From the NCBI RefSeq assembly GCF_001515305.1, contig NZ_LNQV01000032.1:1-48508 (forward strand): a DNA stretch of 48,508 nt, given 5' to 3'. The notes under the pieces are model-generated. The model was not told the DNA's origin, did no database searches, and saw only the letters and a list, made by a program, of their open reading frames with translations. The position numbers and the translations under genes were made by a program. Positions 35,701 to 43,996 of the stretch are shown here, one piece after another (the first letter of the stretch is position 1; the number at the start of each line of letters is the position of its first letter). The DNA is from Aquitalea pelogenes (lineage in GTDB: Bacteria; Pseudomonadota; Gammaproteobacteria; Burkholderiales; Chromobacteriaceae).

Positions 35701-36206
35701 AGATAGAAACTGTCGGGAAACAGGCTCTCCCAGTACTGCGCCCGGCGCATCGCTTCTTCGCGCTGGCCCATGGCCAGTGCCACGCCGACATCACCCAGAT
35801 GGGCACCGGACAGGCACAGCAGGTTGCTGTTATCACCCTGTTCCAGCCAGGCGCGCTTGATTTCGGCGCGGCCACGGTACTGGTTGTGGGTGAAGGCCTG
35901 GGTCAGCAGTTCGCATAGCCTGCGATAACCCTCACGGTTTTTCACCGTCAGCATCAGGCGGGTGGGCTTGTCGCGGTCTTCTTCGTTTTCCAGCCAGATA
36001 TCGGCCGAGACGATGGGCTTGATACCCTTGTTACGGCAGGACTTGTAAAACTTGACCATGCCGAACAGGTTCATCAGGTCCGACATGCCCATGGCAGGCA
36101 TATTGTCCTTCTGCGCACGCTTTACCGCGTCGTCGAGGCGGACAATGCCGTCGGTGATGGAAAACTCCGAGTGGAGGCGAAGATGGATAAAGCGGGGTGC
36201 GTTCAT
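32774..36206 (-). CDS. dnaE: DNA polymerase III subunit alpha, frame broken by two 1-base deletions
   Basis: The catalytic subunit of the replicative polymerase. From 36206 the protein begins with the PHP domain (FIHLRLHSEFSITDG), passes the polymerase core (GPGRGSGAGSLVAY, MPDFDVDFC), then loses frame after GGYSLG at about 34121. The next frame resumes with LLRRAMGKKK and runs to about 32850, where the frame shifts again to reach LLLALQDWLGE...KILW and the stop at 32774. Adding one base at each site gives 1,144 residues, the normal length. Both sites read ACGCCCAGC on the plus strand, so a G4 read as G3 is the simplest explanation. I treat the gene as probably intact in the living cell. Confidence 0.9.
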
Positions 36207-36343
36207 GGCGGCATTTTACCGGCAGCGCGGCATCTGCACCATGCATGCGGCAAGATAAATCGTATGCCAGCGGCAGCATGCTCGCTGCCTTGGGCTGGCT
36301 GTTTGTTGCCACTGTCACCAGCCTGTCATTCCTCCTTTTCTTG

Positions 36344-36358
36344 TGCTGCGTCGCAGCA
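36344..36358. repeat. Perfect 15-base palindrome TGCTGCG-T-CGCAGCA
   Basis: Lies between the divergent dnaE and flavin reductase genes, right before a -10-like TAGAAT at 36360. It could be an operator; no family is suggested. Confidence 0.35.
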
Positions 36359-36399
36359 TTAGAATGGTGGCATCAGGAATCAGCCAAACGGTGAGCAAG

Positions 36400-37002
36400 A
36401 TGGATTGTGATGTCAGAGAGCTGGATGGTACCAGCCTGTACAAATTACTGACTGGCAGTGTGCTGCCGCGTCCCATTGCCTGGCTCAGCACGCAGGATTT
36501 GCTGGGTGTGGCCAACCTGGCGCCGTTTTCCTTTTTTACCGTTGCCGGACTCAATCCGCCGATGCTGGCCGTGACCATACTCAGGAAGCCGGATGGCAGC
36601 GACAAGGACAGCCTGGCCAATATCCGCGCGACCGGCGAATTCGTGGTGAATATTGTCAGCCAGGAGCTGGTTGAGGAAATGAACCAGTCCTGTGCCGCCT
36701 ATCCGGCGGAAGTGGACGAGTTTGATCTGGCCGGCCTCGCCAAAGTCCGTAGCAAACAGGTGAAGGCACCCGGCGTGGCGCGTTCGCCGGTGCGCTATGA
36801 GTGTGTGCTGCATAGCTGCCTCGACCTTGGGCACGGGGCGGGGGGGAGCACGCTGGTGCTGGGTGAAATCCGTCATGTGCATGTGGCGGATGCGGTGTAT
36901 CAGGATGGCCGGATTGATGTACAGGCACTGCACCCCATTGGCAAACTGGCGGGGGATGCCTACACCCTGGTGCATGCGGATTTCTCGCTGGCACGGCCCT
37001 GA
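36400..37002 (+). CDS. Flavin reductase-like (flavoredoxin-type) protein
   Basis: A 200-residue FMN-binding split-barrel protein. It has the family pattern: LLTGSVLPRPIAWLSTQD, NLAPFSFFTVAGLNPPMLAVTI and KDSLANIRATGEFVVNIVSQELVEEMNQS; the last blocks bind FMN. The partner or substrate is unknown: such proteins reduce flavin for other enzymes or act as flavoredoxins. I chose the ATG at 36400 with GTGAG upstream; a GTG at 36391 in the same frame is an alternative. A bidirectional terminator follows. Confidence 0.87.
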   Translation: MDCDVRELDGTSLYKLLTGSVLPRPIAWLSTQDLLGVANLAPFSFFTVAGLNPPMLAVTILRKPDGSDKDSLANIRATGEFVVNIVSQELVEEMNQSCAAYPAEVDEFDLAGLAKVRSKQVKAPGVARSPVRYECVLHSCLDLGHGAGGSTLVLGEIRHVHVADAVYQDGRIDVQALHPIGKLAGDAYTLVHADFSLARP

Positions 37003-37025
37003 TTTTTTCTGACCACATAAATGAA

Positions 37026-37050
37026 AAAAAGCACCTGTCCGGTGCTTTTT
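37026..37050. terminator. Bidirectional terminator
   Basis: Stem AAAAAGCACC / GGTGCTTTTT with a TGTCC loop, between the converging flavin reductase and VirK/YbjX genes. Confidence 0.9.
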
Positions 37051-37062
37051 TCTTGGCAAGGC

Positions 37063-38022
37063 TTAGCGTAAGGCCTGGCTGATTTTTTCTGCCATCTCGT
37101 CCAGCAAGGCATAGCGACGGTTGTATTCGCTGCGCTTCTTGCTCGCAATTTCTTCCATCGGCTTGCGCGGAATGGGGAAGGGGATGCGGAAGTATTCGGT
37201 GTTGATTTTCTCGGCACCGATATCCAGCCAGAAGCTGTCGTAATCTGCCTGGAATTCACGCCGGTAGCGCCAGGAGCTGTAAATATGGCTGTCCTTGCAC
37301 ACGGCCAGCACTTGCTGGCAGCCCATTTCACGGGCAATGACGGTCAATGCTTCCAGTACCAGCCGCTTGGGAAACAGGCCGTGACAAGCCTTGGTGGCGG
37401 TGCGGATGCACTCATGGCCAAATTCCTTGCGCGGGCCTTGCAAGCCGCCAATCAGTGCCACCGGCTGCCCCTGATACTGGCACAGGGTAAAGGTGAGAGT
37501 AGCCAGTGCCACCTGTTGGGCATCGACAAACTGCAGCGACAGCTCGCCTTCCTTGTCGAAGTAATGGTTATGCCCCATCACCCAGCTGAAGCTGCTTTCA
37601 TCCTTGCCGGTGACGCTGGCAATGCAGATATTGTCCAGCGACAGCAACTGGCTGCGCACGGCTGGCGGCAGTTGCAGTACCCGGCCATAGTGCTGTTGCA
37701 GCATCTCTACCTTGGCGGCATTGCCCAGCCCGCGGTGCAAATAGGGGCGATGCAGTTTTTGCGAAAGTCGCGGAGCCAGCTTCAGGTAGTCCAGCAGCAT
37801 GGGCTGGCTGCTGAGGAAGCCCAGCCAGCGGTAGCTGCTGGACAGTGACAGCAAGCTGCGCAGTACCAGCTTGATGCGGTTCTTGCGTTCATCCAGATAG
37901 TCGCGCTGGGAAAATCCGCCACTCGCCAGCTGGCCTAGCAGTCGGACAGGGTGAGGTCGGGACGCTGATTCGATTGTTTTCACGCAGGGTTCTTCTAAAA
38001 GCGTTCGTGCACGGAAATGCAT
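37063..38022 (-). CDS. VirK/YbjX-family protein (DUF535)
   Basis: A 319-residue protein of the VirK/YbjX family. Typical parts are LSLQFVDAQQVALATLTFTLC, ALIGGLQGPRK, ATKACHGLFPKRLVLEAL and a conserved Ser-Tyr-Asp region near the end (FQADYDSFWLD). Known members in enteric bacteria help resist antimicrobial peptides or aid virulence protein export; the biochemical role is not known. No signal peptide. The start at 38022 has a poor ribosome binding site, and a GTG 13 codons later is a possible alternative. Confidence 0.87.
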   Translation of the reverse strand: MHFRARTLLEEPCVKTIESASRPHPVRLLGQLASGGFSQRDYLDERKNRIKLVLRSLLSLSSSYRWLGFLSSQPMLLDYLKLAPRLSQKLHRPYLHRGLGNAAKVEMLQQHYGRVLQLPPAVRSQLLSLDNICIASVTGKDESSFSWVMGHNHYFDKEGELSLQFVDAQQVALATLTFTLCQYQGQPVALIGGLQGPRKEFGHECIRTATKACHGLFPKRLVLEALTVIAREMGCQQVLAVCKDSHIYSSWRYRREFQADYDSFWLDIGAEKINTEYFRIPFPIPRKPMEEIASKKRSEYNRRYALLDEMAEKISQALR

Positions 38023-38088
38023 TATGGTTTATCCGGGTGTCGGCGTCTTTGGCCGGCTTGTCCCGTCGTCGTTACCGTTTGTGACGGT

Positions 38089-38340
38089 TTACTTTTTTTC
38101 TTCGCGGGGTTTGAGGGCAGACAGGGCTGCGCGTTGCATTTCCAGCGTTTTCATCTGCATGGACAGCATGCCCAGATTCATGGTCAGCCAGCCTTCCACT
38201 ACCCGCAGCTCTGCCAGTTTGCGGTCGATTTCCTCCTCGCTCATCGGCGGGAGAAAGGGCTGGGCGCTGACAGGAGTGGCAGTTTGCCAGAACTGGCGGA
38301 ACATGGCGAATGGGTCGTTCGGGTTGAAATCGGCGCTCAT
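38089..38340 (-). CDS. Short PhaM-like polyhydroxyalkanoate granule protein
   Basis: An 83-residue protein that matches the N-terminal part of PhaM: DPFAMFRQFW, then EEEIDRKLAELRVVEGWLTMNLGMLSMQMKTLE (two short blocks, EEEIDRKLAELRVVEGWL and NLGMLSMQMKTLEMQRAAL). PhaM activates PHA synthase and ties granules to the nucleoid. The long Ala/Lys-rich DNA-binding C-terminus of Cupriavidus PhaM is missing; only KPREEKK remains. AGGAG lies 7 bases before the ATG. No pha gene is nearby. Confidence 0.75.
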   Translation of the reverse strand: MSADFNPNDPFAMFRQFWQTATPVSAQPFLPPMSEEEIDRKLAELRVVEGWLTMNLGMLSMQMKTLEMQRAALSALKPREEKK

Positions 38341-38366
38341 GACGTTTCTCCTGGTCAGAAATAGAA

Positions 38367-38391
38367 AACGGGCAAGACTGGCTTGCCCGTT
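38367..38391 (-). terminator. Terminator after maeB
   Basis: On the minus strand, stem AACGGGCAAG / CTTGCCCGTT with a 5-base loop, then TTCTATTTC; 24 bases after the maeB stop. Confidence 0.75.
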
Positions 38392-38415
38392 CAGTATAAG
38401 ACCAAAGACGACAGC

Positions 38416-40701
38416 TTAGCTGTTGTTGGCTGCTACCTGCGCATCCACGGCAGCCAGGGCCACCATGTTGACAATGCGGCGTACCGAGGAGATCGGGGTC
38501 AGGATGTGTACCGGCTTGCTCATGCCCATCAGGATGGGGCCGATGGTCACACCGTCGGATGCCGAAACACGCAGCAGGTTGTAGCTGATGTTGGCAGCTT
38601 CAACGTTCGGCATGATCAGCAGGTTGGCCGAGCCCTTCAGCGTGGTTTCCGGCATGGCCTGGGTGCGGATGGCTTCCACCAGGGCGGCGTCACCCTGCAT
38701 TTCGCCATCGATTTCCAGGTCAGGCTGGGCCTCGCGGATCAGTTCCAGTGCGGAACGCATCTTGTCGGCGGATTCACCGTTGATGGTGCCGAAGCTGGAG
38801 TTGGACAGCAGGGCGGCCTTCGGTGCAATACCGAAACGCTTCATCGCTTCGGACGCCATCTTGGTGATGCCGGCCAGTTGTACTGCATCCGGCTTGGCAT
38901 TCACGTAGGTGTCGGTGATGAAGATGTTGCCGGTCGGCAGGATCAGCGCGTTCATGGCACCGGCCACCTTGTCGGCATTGTCGTAGCCCAGCACGGTTTC
39001 CACGATGTCGAAATGCTGACGGTAAGTACCATAGGTACCGCAAATCATCGCATCTGCATCACCGCGGCGAACCATCAGCGCGCCAATCAGCGTGGTGTTG
39101 CCGATCACGCGGCGACGGGCCTGCTCCTGGGAAACGCCCTTGCGCTTCATCAGGTTGTAGTAGTCCTTCCAGTATTCGGCAAAGCGCGGGTCGGATTCGT
39201 TGTTGACCAGTTCGAAATCCTTGCCCGGCTCCAGCTTCAGGCCCAGTTTTTCGATACGCTTTTCGATCACGCTCGGACGACCGATCAGGATGGGGCGGGC
39301 GAGGCCTGCCAGCACGATTTCCTGGGTGGCGTGCAGTACGCGCTCGTCTTCACCTTCGGTCAGGACAACGCGCTTGCTTTCCTTCTTGGCCTGGGCAAAC
39401 ACCGGCTTCATGAACAGGTTGGTCTTGTACACGAACTGGGTGAGCTGGTCGGCGTAGGCGTCGAAATCCTGGATCGGGCGGGTGGCCACGCCGGAATCCA
39501 TGGCGGCCTTGGCTACGGCCGGGGCAATCTTGACGATCAGGCGCGGGTCGAAGGGCTTCGGAATCACGTATTCCGGGCCAAAGGACAGTTCCTGGTCGCC
39601 GTAAGCGGAGGCAACGACGTCGGACTGTTCGGCCATGGCCAGGTCGGCAATGGCGCGGACGGTAGCCAGCTTCATTTCTTCATTGATGGTGGTGGCACCC
39701 ACGTCGAGCGCGCCACGGAAGATGAAGGGGAAGCACAGTACGTTGTTTACCTGGTTGGGGTAGTCGGAACGACCGGTACCGATGATGGCATCCGGACGGA
39801 CTTCCTTCACCAGCGGCGGCAGGATTTCCGGTTCCGGGTTGGCCATGGCCAGAATCACCGGGTGAGCGGCCATGCTCTTGACCATTTCCTGGGATACCAG
39901 ACGCGGGCCGGACAGACCCATGAAGATGTCGGCGCCAACCATGGCGTCGGCCAGTTTGCGCCAGCCGTTGTCGGCAATGGCGTAACGCAGCTTGGATTCG
40001 TCCAGCTTTTCGTCACGGCCGTGGTAGATCACGCCCTTGGAATCGCAGACGGTGATGTTCTCACGCTTCACGCCCAAGGCTACCAGGAGGTCCAGGCAGG
40101 CGATGGCAGCAGCGCCGGCACCGGAGGCCACCACGCGGACATTGGCGATGTCCTTGTTGACCAGGCGCAGCGAGTTCAGTACCGCGGCGGCGGCCACGAT
40201 GGCGGTGCCGTGCTGGTCGTCATGGAAGACCGGAATGCCCATGCGTTCGCGGCACTTCTTCTCGATATAGAAGCACTCGGGGGCCTTGATGTCTTCCAGG
40301 TTGATGCCGCCGAAAGTCGGCTCCATCGCACAGATCATGTCCACCAGCTTGTCCGGGTCGTTTTCGTTCAGTTCGATGTCGAAAACGTCGATGCCGGCAA
40401 ACTTCTTGAACAACACACCCTTGCCTTCCATCACCGGCTTGCCGGCCAGTGGGCCGATGTTGCCCAGGCCCAGTACGGCGGTACCGTTGGTGATGACAGC
40501 TACCAGATTACCGCGCGCGGTGTACTTGTAGGCATTGAGCGGGTCTTCCACGATGGCGTCACACGGGGCGGCCACACCGGGGGAGTAGGCAAGGGCGAGG
40601 TCACGCTGGGTAGCCAGCGGTTTGGTCGGGGACACCTGGATCTTGCCGGGCTGAGGAAACTGGTGGAAATCGAGTGCGGCTTGGCGCAGTTGCTCGTCCA
40701 T
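38416..40701 (-). CDS. maeB: NADP-dependent malic enzyme MaeB (with phosphotransacetylase-like domain)
   Basis: Converts malate to pyruvate and CO2, making NADPH. The 761-residue protein has the malic enzyme part (1-430: [36 protein letters not shown] for NADP binding) and a C-terminal phosphotransacetylase-like part (430-761), which in the family regulates the enzyme and is not itself active. AGGAG lies 8 bases before the ATG. It is transcribed in the same direction as dctPQM just upstream, which imports C4-dicarboxylates, so the two fit metabolically, but a hairpin separates them. Confidence 0.96.
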   Translation of the reverse strand: MDEQLRQAALDFHQFPQPGKIQVSPTKPLATQRDLALAYSPGVAAPCDAIVEDPLNAYKYTARGNLVAVITNGTAVLGLGNIGPLAGKPVMEGKGVLFKKFAGIDVFDIELNENDPDKLVDMICAMEPTFGGINLEDIKAPECFYIEKKCRERMGIPVFHDDQHGTAIVAAAAVLNSLRLVNKDIANVRVVASGAGAAAIACLDLLVALGVKRENITVCDSKGVIYHGRDEKLDESKLRYAIADNGWRKLADAMVGADIFMGLSGPRLVSQEMVKSMAAHPVILAMANPEPEILPPLVKEVRPDAIIGTGRSDYPNQVNNVLCFPFIFRGALDVGATTINEEMKLATVRAIADLAMAEQSDVVASAYGDQELSFGPEYVIPKPFDPRLIVKIAPAVAKAAMDSGVATRPIQDFDAYADQLTQFVYKTNLFMKPVFAQAKKESKRVVLTEGEDERVLHATQEIVLAGLARPILIGRPSVIEKRIEKLGLKLEPGKDFELVNNESDPRFAEYWKDYYNLMKRKGVSQEQARRRVIGNTTLIGALMVRRGDADAMICGTYGTYRQHFDIVETVLGYDNADKVAGAMNALILPTGNIFITDTYVNAKPDAVQLAGITKMASEAMKRFGIAPKAALLSNSSFGTINGESADKMRSALELIREAQPDLEIDGEMQGDAALVEAIRTQAMPETTLKGSANLLIMPNVEAANISYNLLRVSASDGVTIGPILMGMSKPVHILTPISSVRRIVNMVALAAVDAQVAANNS

Positions 40702-40753
40702 TCGTGAACTCCTGGGTGGTTTCTTATGGTCGTTTTGAATAATTTAGCTGAAT

Positions 40754-40759
40754 ATTATA
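40754..40759 (-). promoter_or_regulatory. Likely -10 box for maeB
   Basis: On the minus strand TATAAT lies 52 bases before the maeB start. The -35 region is not well matched. Confidence 0.45.
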
Positions 40760-40795
40760 AGGGCTAACCCTCTATCGGGGCTATGGTCCTGTCAG

Positions 40796-40840
40796 ACAAA
40801 GTACGCGGCTAGAGGTTTTCACCTCTGCCGCGTTGTTTGT
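40796..40840 (-). terminator. Large hairpin after dctM
   Basis: On the minus strand, ACGCGGC-AGAGGT-GAAA-ACCTCT-A-GCCGCGT, closed by a GAAA loop and extended by outer ACAAA / TTTGT. It starts 12 bases after the dctM stop. It can end or stabilise the dctPQM message; the T run is short. Confidence 0.65.
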
Positions 40841-40852
40841 CCTGTCCTGCTA

Positions 40853-42181
40853 TTAATGCATCATACCTAACATTCGGGGCAGCCACAGTGATATACCGGG
40901 CAGATAGGTCACGGCAACCAGGAAACCCAGCATGGTGAGCAGCCATGGCCACACAGCCACGGTCAGTTCGGTAATGCCCATCTTGGTGATGCCAGAGGCC
41001 ACATACAGGTTAAGCCCCACCGGCGGATGACACATGCCCACTTCCATGTTCACGGCAATCAGAATGCCGAAGTGTACCGGATTCACCCCCAGTTTGACTG
41101 CCACCGGGTACAGGATGGGCGCCATGATCAGCACGATGGCCGACGGATCCATGAAGTTGCCGGCCGCCAGCAGCAGGATGTTGGTGAGCAACAGGAAGGC
41201 AACCACACCCAGGCCCTGTGCCGTCATCCATGCAGCCATGGCTTGCGGAATCTGCTCGGAGGCCATCAGGAATGAGAACAGTACGGCGTTGGTGATGATG
41301 TACAGCAACATCGAGCTCATCGACGCGGCGTTGATCAGCACGCGCGGCACATCCTTCAGCCCCATGTCCTTGTAGACGAACACGGCAATGATGAAGGCGT
41401 ACACGGCAGCCATGGCGGCAGCTTCGGTCGGCGTGAAGATGCCGCTGTAAATACCGCCAATCACCAGTACGATCAGCAACAGGCCCCACACGCATTCGCG
41501 GAAGGCTTGCAGACGCTCGCCCCAGCTGGCACGCGGCAGGCGCGGGTAGTCAAACTTCTTGGCACGGTACCAGGTGGTCAGGCCCAGCAATACCGACAGG
41601 CACAGGCCGGGCAGCACGCCGGCCATGAACAGCTGGCCGACCGATGCGGTGGACACGCTCATGCCATCCGGGCCGGTCACGTCCATGCCGGCTGTGGCGA
41701 TGGAGTACATCACCAGGTTGATGGACGGCGGGAACAGAATGCCCAGCGCGCCGGATGTGGTGATCACCCCGGCACCAAAGCGCTGCGGGTAGCCCTGTTT
41801 CACCATGGCCGGCAGGATGATGGAACCTACGGCCACCACGGTGGCAACGGAAGAGCCGGTAATGGCGGCAAACAGTGCGCAGGACACCACGCCAGCCAGA
41901 CCCAAACCACCATACCAGTGGCCTACCAGGGTGGTGGCAAAGCGGATCATCCGTTTGGCCACACCGCCGTGCATCAGGAAGTTGCCCGCCAGAATGAAGA
42001 AGGGAATCGCCATGATTTCGAACTTCTCGATACCGGTGAACAGCTTGAGCGCCACCGATTCGATCGGAACCTGGGTCATGGTGAACAGGAAGGTCAGTAC
42101 CGTCAGACCCAGCGAGATGGAGATCGGCATGCCGGTCAGCATCAGGGTAAGCAGCAGACCGAAAATGATGAGGGTGGTCAT
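40853..42181 (-). CDS. dctM: TRAP transporter large permease DctM
   Basis: The large membrane subunit of the C4-dicarboxylate TRAP importer, which uses a sodium gradient. The 442-residue protein has about 12-13 hydrophobic helices and the family blocks IPFFILAGNFLMHGGVAKRMI, ITGSSVATVVAVGSIILPAM and GILFPPSINLVMYSI. The ATG overlaps the dctQ stop by one base (TAATG). Last gene of dctP-dctQ-dctM. Confidence 0.96.
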   Translation of the reverse strand: MTTLIIFGLLLTLMLTGMPISISLGLTVLTFLFTMTQVPIESVALKLFTGIEKFEIMAIPFFILAGNFLMHGGVAKRMIRFATTLVGHWYGGLGLAGVVSCALFAAITGSSVATVVAVGSIILPAMVKQGYPQRFGAGVITTSGALGILFPPSINLVMYSIATAGMDVTGPDGMSVSTASVGQLFMAGVLPGLCLSVLLGLTTWYRAKKFDYPRLPRASWGERLQAFRECVWGLLLIVLVIGGIYSGIFTPTEAAAMAAVYAFIIAVFVYKDMGLKDVPRVLINAASMSSMLLYIITNAVLFSFLMASEQIPQAMAAWMTAQGLGVVAFLLLTNILLLAAGNFMDPSAIVLIMAPILYPVAVKLGVNPVHFGILIAVNMEVGMCHPPVGLNLYVASGITKMGITELTVAVWPWLLTMLGFLVAVTYLPGISLWLPRMLGMMH

Positions 42182-42774
42182 TAGTGCTTGCCTCCGTGGT
42201 TCAGGTCGTGCGGGTGCAGGTTGTCCAGATCCTCGGCACCTTCTTCGATTCCATCAACATGGCCGTGGTCATGCTTGGGCAGGCTGCCGGTCTTGATGAA
42301 GTTCCAGGCTACTTGCAGGAAGCGGAAGCACATCAGGGTAGAGCCGCAGGGGATGGCGAGATAAACCAGCCACATCGGGGCTTCCAGGTCGGGCGATGTC
42401 TGGTCGGTATGGGCGATTTCCCAGACAAAATTGCCGCCCAGCACGGCAATCACGCCGGTGAACAGTGCGCCGGACAAGAGACCGAAGATGATGAACTTGG
42501 CACGGGTCTTGTCGGACAGGCGGTTGATCAACACGTCCACACCCACGTGGATGCCGGTCCGCACGCCATAGGCAGCGCCGAACTTGGCCATCCATACAAA
42601 CAGGTAGATGGTGAGTTCCTGGGCCCACGCCATATTGATATGGGCCAGATACGGTTGCAGGGTTTCGATGCCCGAGCCGTAGCGGTGCAGTACCGCCACG
42701 AAGGTGATGAGGGTTGCACTTCCCATCAACAGGGCAATCATCCACTCCTCCAGATGGTCGAGGAATTTCAGCAT
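42181..42774 (-). CDS. dctQ: TRAP transporter small permease DctQ
   Basis: The small membrane subunit of the same importer, 197 residues, with four hydrophobic helices. The WAQELTIYLFVWMAKFGAAYGVRTGIHVGVD region (in short: WAQELTIYLFVW and GVRTGIHVGVD) is the classic DctQ core. The C-terminal tail is unusually long and rich in His, Asp and Glu (KHDHGHVDG..HPHDLNHGGKH), with about 9 His, so it might bind metal. I chose the ATG at 42774; AGAG lies about 9 bases upstream. Confidence 0.95.
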   Translation of the reverse strand: MLKFLDHLEEWMIALLMGSATLITFVAVLHRYGSGIETLQPYLAHINMAWAQELTIYLFVWMAKFGAAYGVRTGIHVGVDVLINRLSDKTRAKFIIFGLLSGALFTGVIAVLGGNFVWEIAHTDQTSPDLEAPMWLVYLAIPCGSTLMCFRFLQVAWNFIKTGSLPKHDHGHVDGIEEGAEDLDNLHPHDLNHGGKH

Positions 42775-42839
42775 GATTGTTCTCTTTTCGCAAAAAGAGC
42801 GTGGGTGCAACAAGGCACGCACGCTCGATTCAGGGCTGA

Positions 42840-43844
42840 TCAGTTGTTGGGGTTGAAACCGGTTTCTTTGTAAATGGCCTTCAGCAGGTCCGGACCGATA
42901 CGGTCGGCCATCTTGGTGTGTACCGGCAGCATGGCTTTCTTGAAGGCTGCACGCTCGCCTGCGGTCGGGGTGTAGACCTGAGTCTTGCCGGAGGCCTTGA
43001 TGGCAGCCAGTGCACGGTCGTTTTCCTTCTTGGCGATGTCATTGGCGTACTTGGAGGCATCAACGATGGCGCCATCCAGCTGGGTACGCACATCAGCCGG
43101 CAGGCCGTCCCAGAACTTCTTGTTGACGATGACGGCATAACCGAGGAAGCCGTGCTGGGTCAGGGTCAGGTTCTTTTGCACCTCGTAAGCCTTGCTGGTG
43201 TAGAGGTTGGACGCTTCCAGTTCGGTGCCATCCACCACGCCGGTTTGCAGTGCCTGATAGACTTCGGAGAAGGCCATCACCTGCGGCAGGGCGCCTACCG
43301 AGCGCATTTCTTCTTCCAGTACCTTGGAGGACTGGATACGGATCTTCATGCCCTTCAGGTCGGCCGGGGTGCGGATCGGCTTGTTGGAAGAGAAGTTCTT
43401 GAAGCCGTTATCCCAGTAAGCCAGGCCCTTGATGCCCTTGCTTTCCAGCTTGCCCAGCAATTGCTTGCCGATGGCACCGTGCATCACCTTGTTCACTTCG
43501 TCGTAGTTGTCGAACACATACGGCAGGTCGAAAACTTCGAATTCCTTCACGCCCAGCGGGCCAAACTTGGCCAGCGACGGGGCGAGCATCTGAACCGCGC
43601 CCAGTTGCAGGGCTTCCAGTTCTTCCTTGTCCTTGTAAAGCTGGCTGTTGGGATAAACCTGTACCTTGACCTTGCCATGGGTACGTTCTTCCGCCAGCTT
43701 CTTGAAGTATTCGGCAGCCTTGCCCTTGGGGGTATCCGGCGATACCACGTGGCTGAACTTGATGACGATTTCACCAGCAGCCTGGGCCATGCCGGCTACA
43801 CCAAAGGAAGCACCGATCAGCAGTGCGGCAATCTTCAGTTTCAT
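42840..43844 (-). CDS. dctP: TRAP transporter substrate-binding protein DctP
   Basis: The periplasmic receptor of the importer, 334 residues, with a signal peptide (MKLKIAALLIGASFGVAGMAQA). It is of the DctP type: IKFSHVVSPDTPKGKAA, KGMKIRIQSSKVLEEEMRSVGALPQ (the Arg that binds the carboxylate lies in KIRIQ), and YQALQTGVVDGTELEASNLY. GGAG lies before the ATG at 43844. Succinate, fumarate or malate is the likely substrate. A sigma-54-like element stands 100 bases upstream and a sensor kinase gene diverges. Confidence 0.96.
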   Translation of the reverse strand: MKLKIAALLIGASFGVAGMAQAAGEIVIKFSHVVSPDTPKGKAAEYFKKLAEERTHGKVKVQVYPNSQLYKDKEELEALQLGAVQMLAPSLAKFGPLGVKEFEVFDLPYVFDNYDEVNKVMHGAIGKQLLGKLESKGIKGLAYWDNGFKNFSSNKPIRTPADLKGMKIRIQSSKVLEEEMRSVGALPQVMAFSEVYQALQTGVVDGTELEASNLYTSKAYEVQKNLTLTQHGFLGYAVIVNKKFWDGLPADVRTQLDGAIVDASKYANDIAKKENDRALAAIKASGKTQVYTPTAGERAAFKKAMLPVHTKMADRIGPDLLKAIYKETGFNPNN

Positions 43845-43896
43845 GCGTCTCTCCGTTTGCATTTCTGTTAGCGTTGAATGTTTTTGCTTTGTTATT

Positions 43897-43918
43897 ACAG
43901 CCCTTGTCTGCGGGCTGT
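43897..43918 (-). promoter_or_regulatory. Hairpin in the dctP leader
   Basis: Inverted repeat ACAGCCC / GGGCTGT with an 8-base loop, downstream of the sigma-54-like element and 53 bases before the dctP start. It is either a messenger hairpin or a regulator site. Confidence 0.4.
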
Positions 43919-43943
43919 TAATACCGTGTAAAGTAGAAGGCGC

Positions 43944-43958
43944 GCCAACAACATGCCA
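43944..43958 (-). promoter_or_regulatory. Sigma-54-like -24/-12 element before dctPQM
   Basis: On the minus strand it reads TGGCATG-TTGT-TGGC, matching TGGCACG-N4-TTGC at 9 of 11 fixed positions, with the key GG and GC at the right spacing. Transcription would start near 43933, about 90 bases before dctP. Confidence 0.5.
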
Positions 43959-43996
43959 TTGGGGACTTCATCATTGGGGTTTTCCCTAACTCATTT

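Noticed and set aside
38383-40707. A 774-codon open frame on the plus strand opposite maeB
   Set aside because: It is an exact antisense shadow of maeB; the translation is rich in His, Gln and Gly with no known domain, as is common opposite GC-rich genes with strong codon bias.
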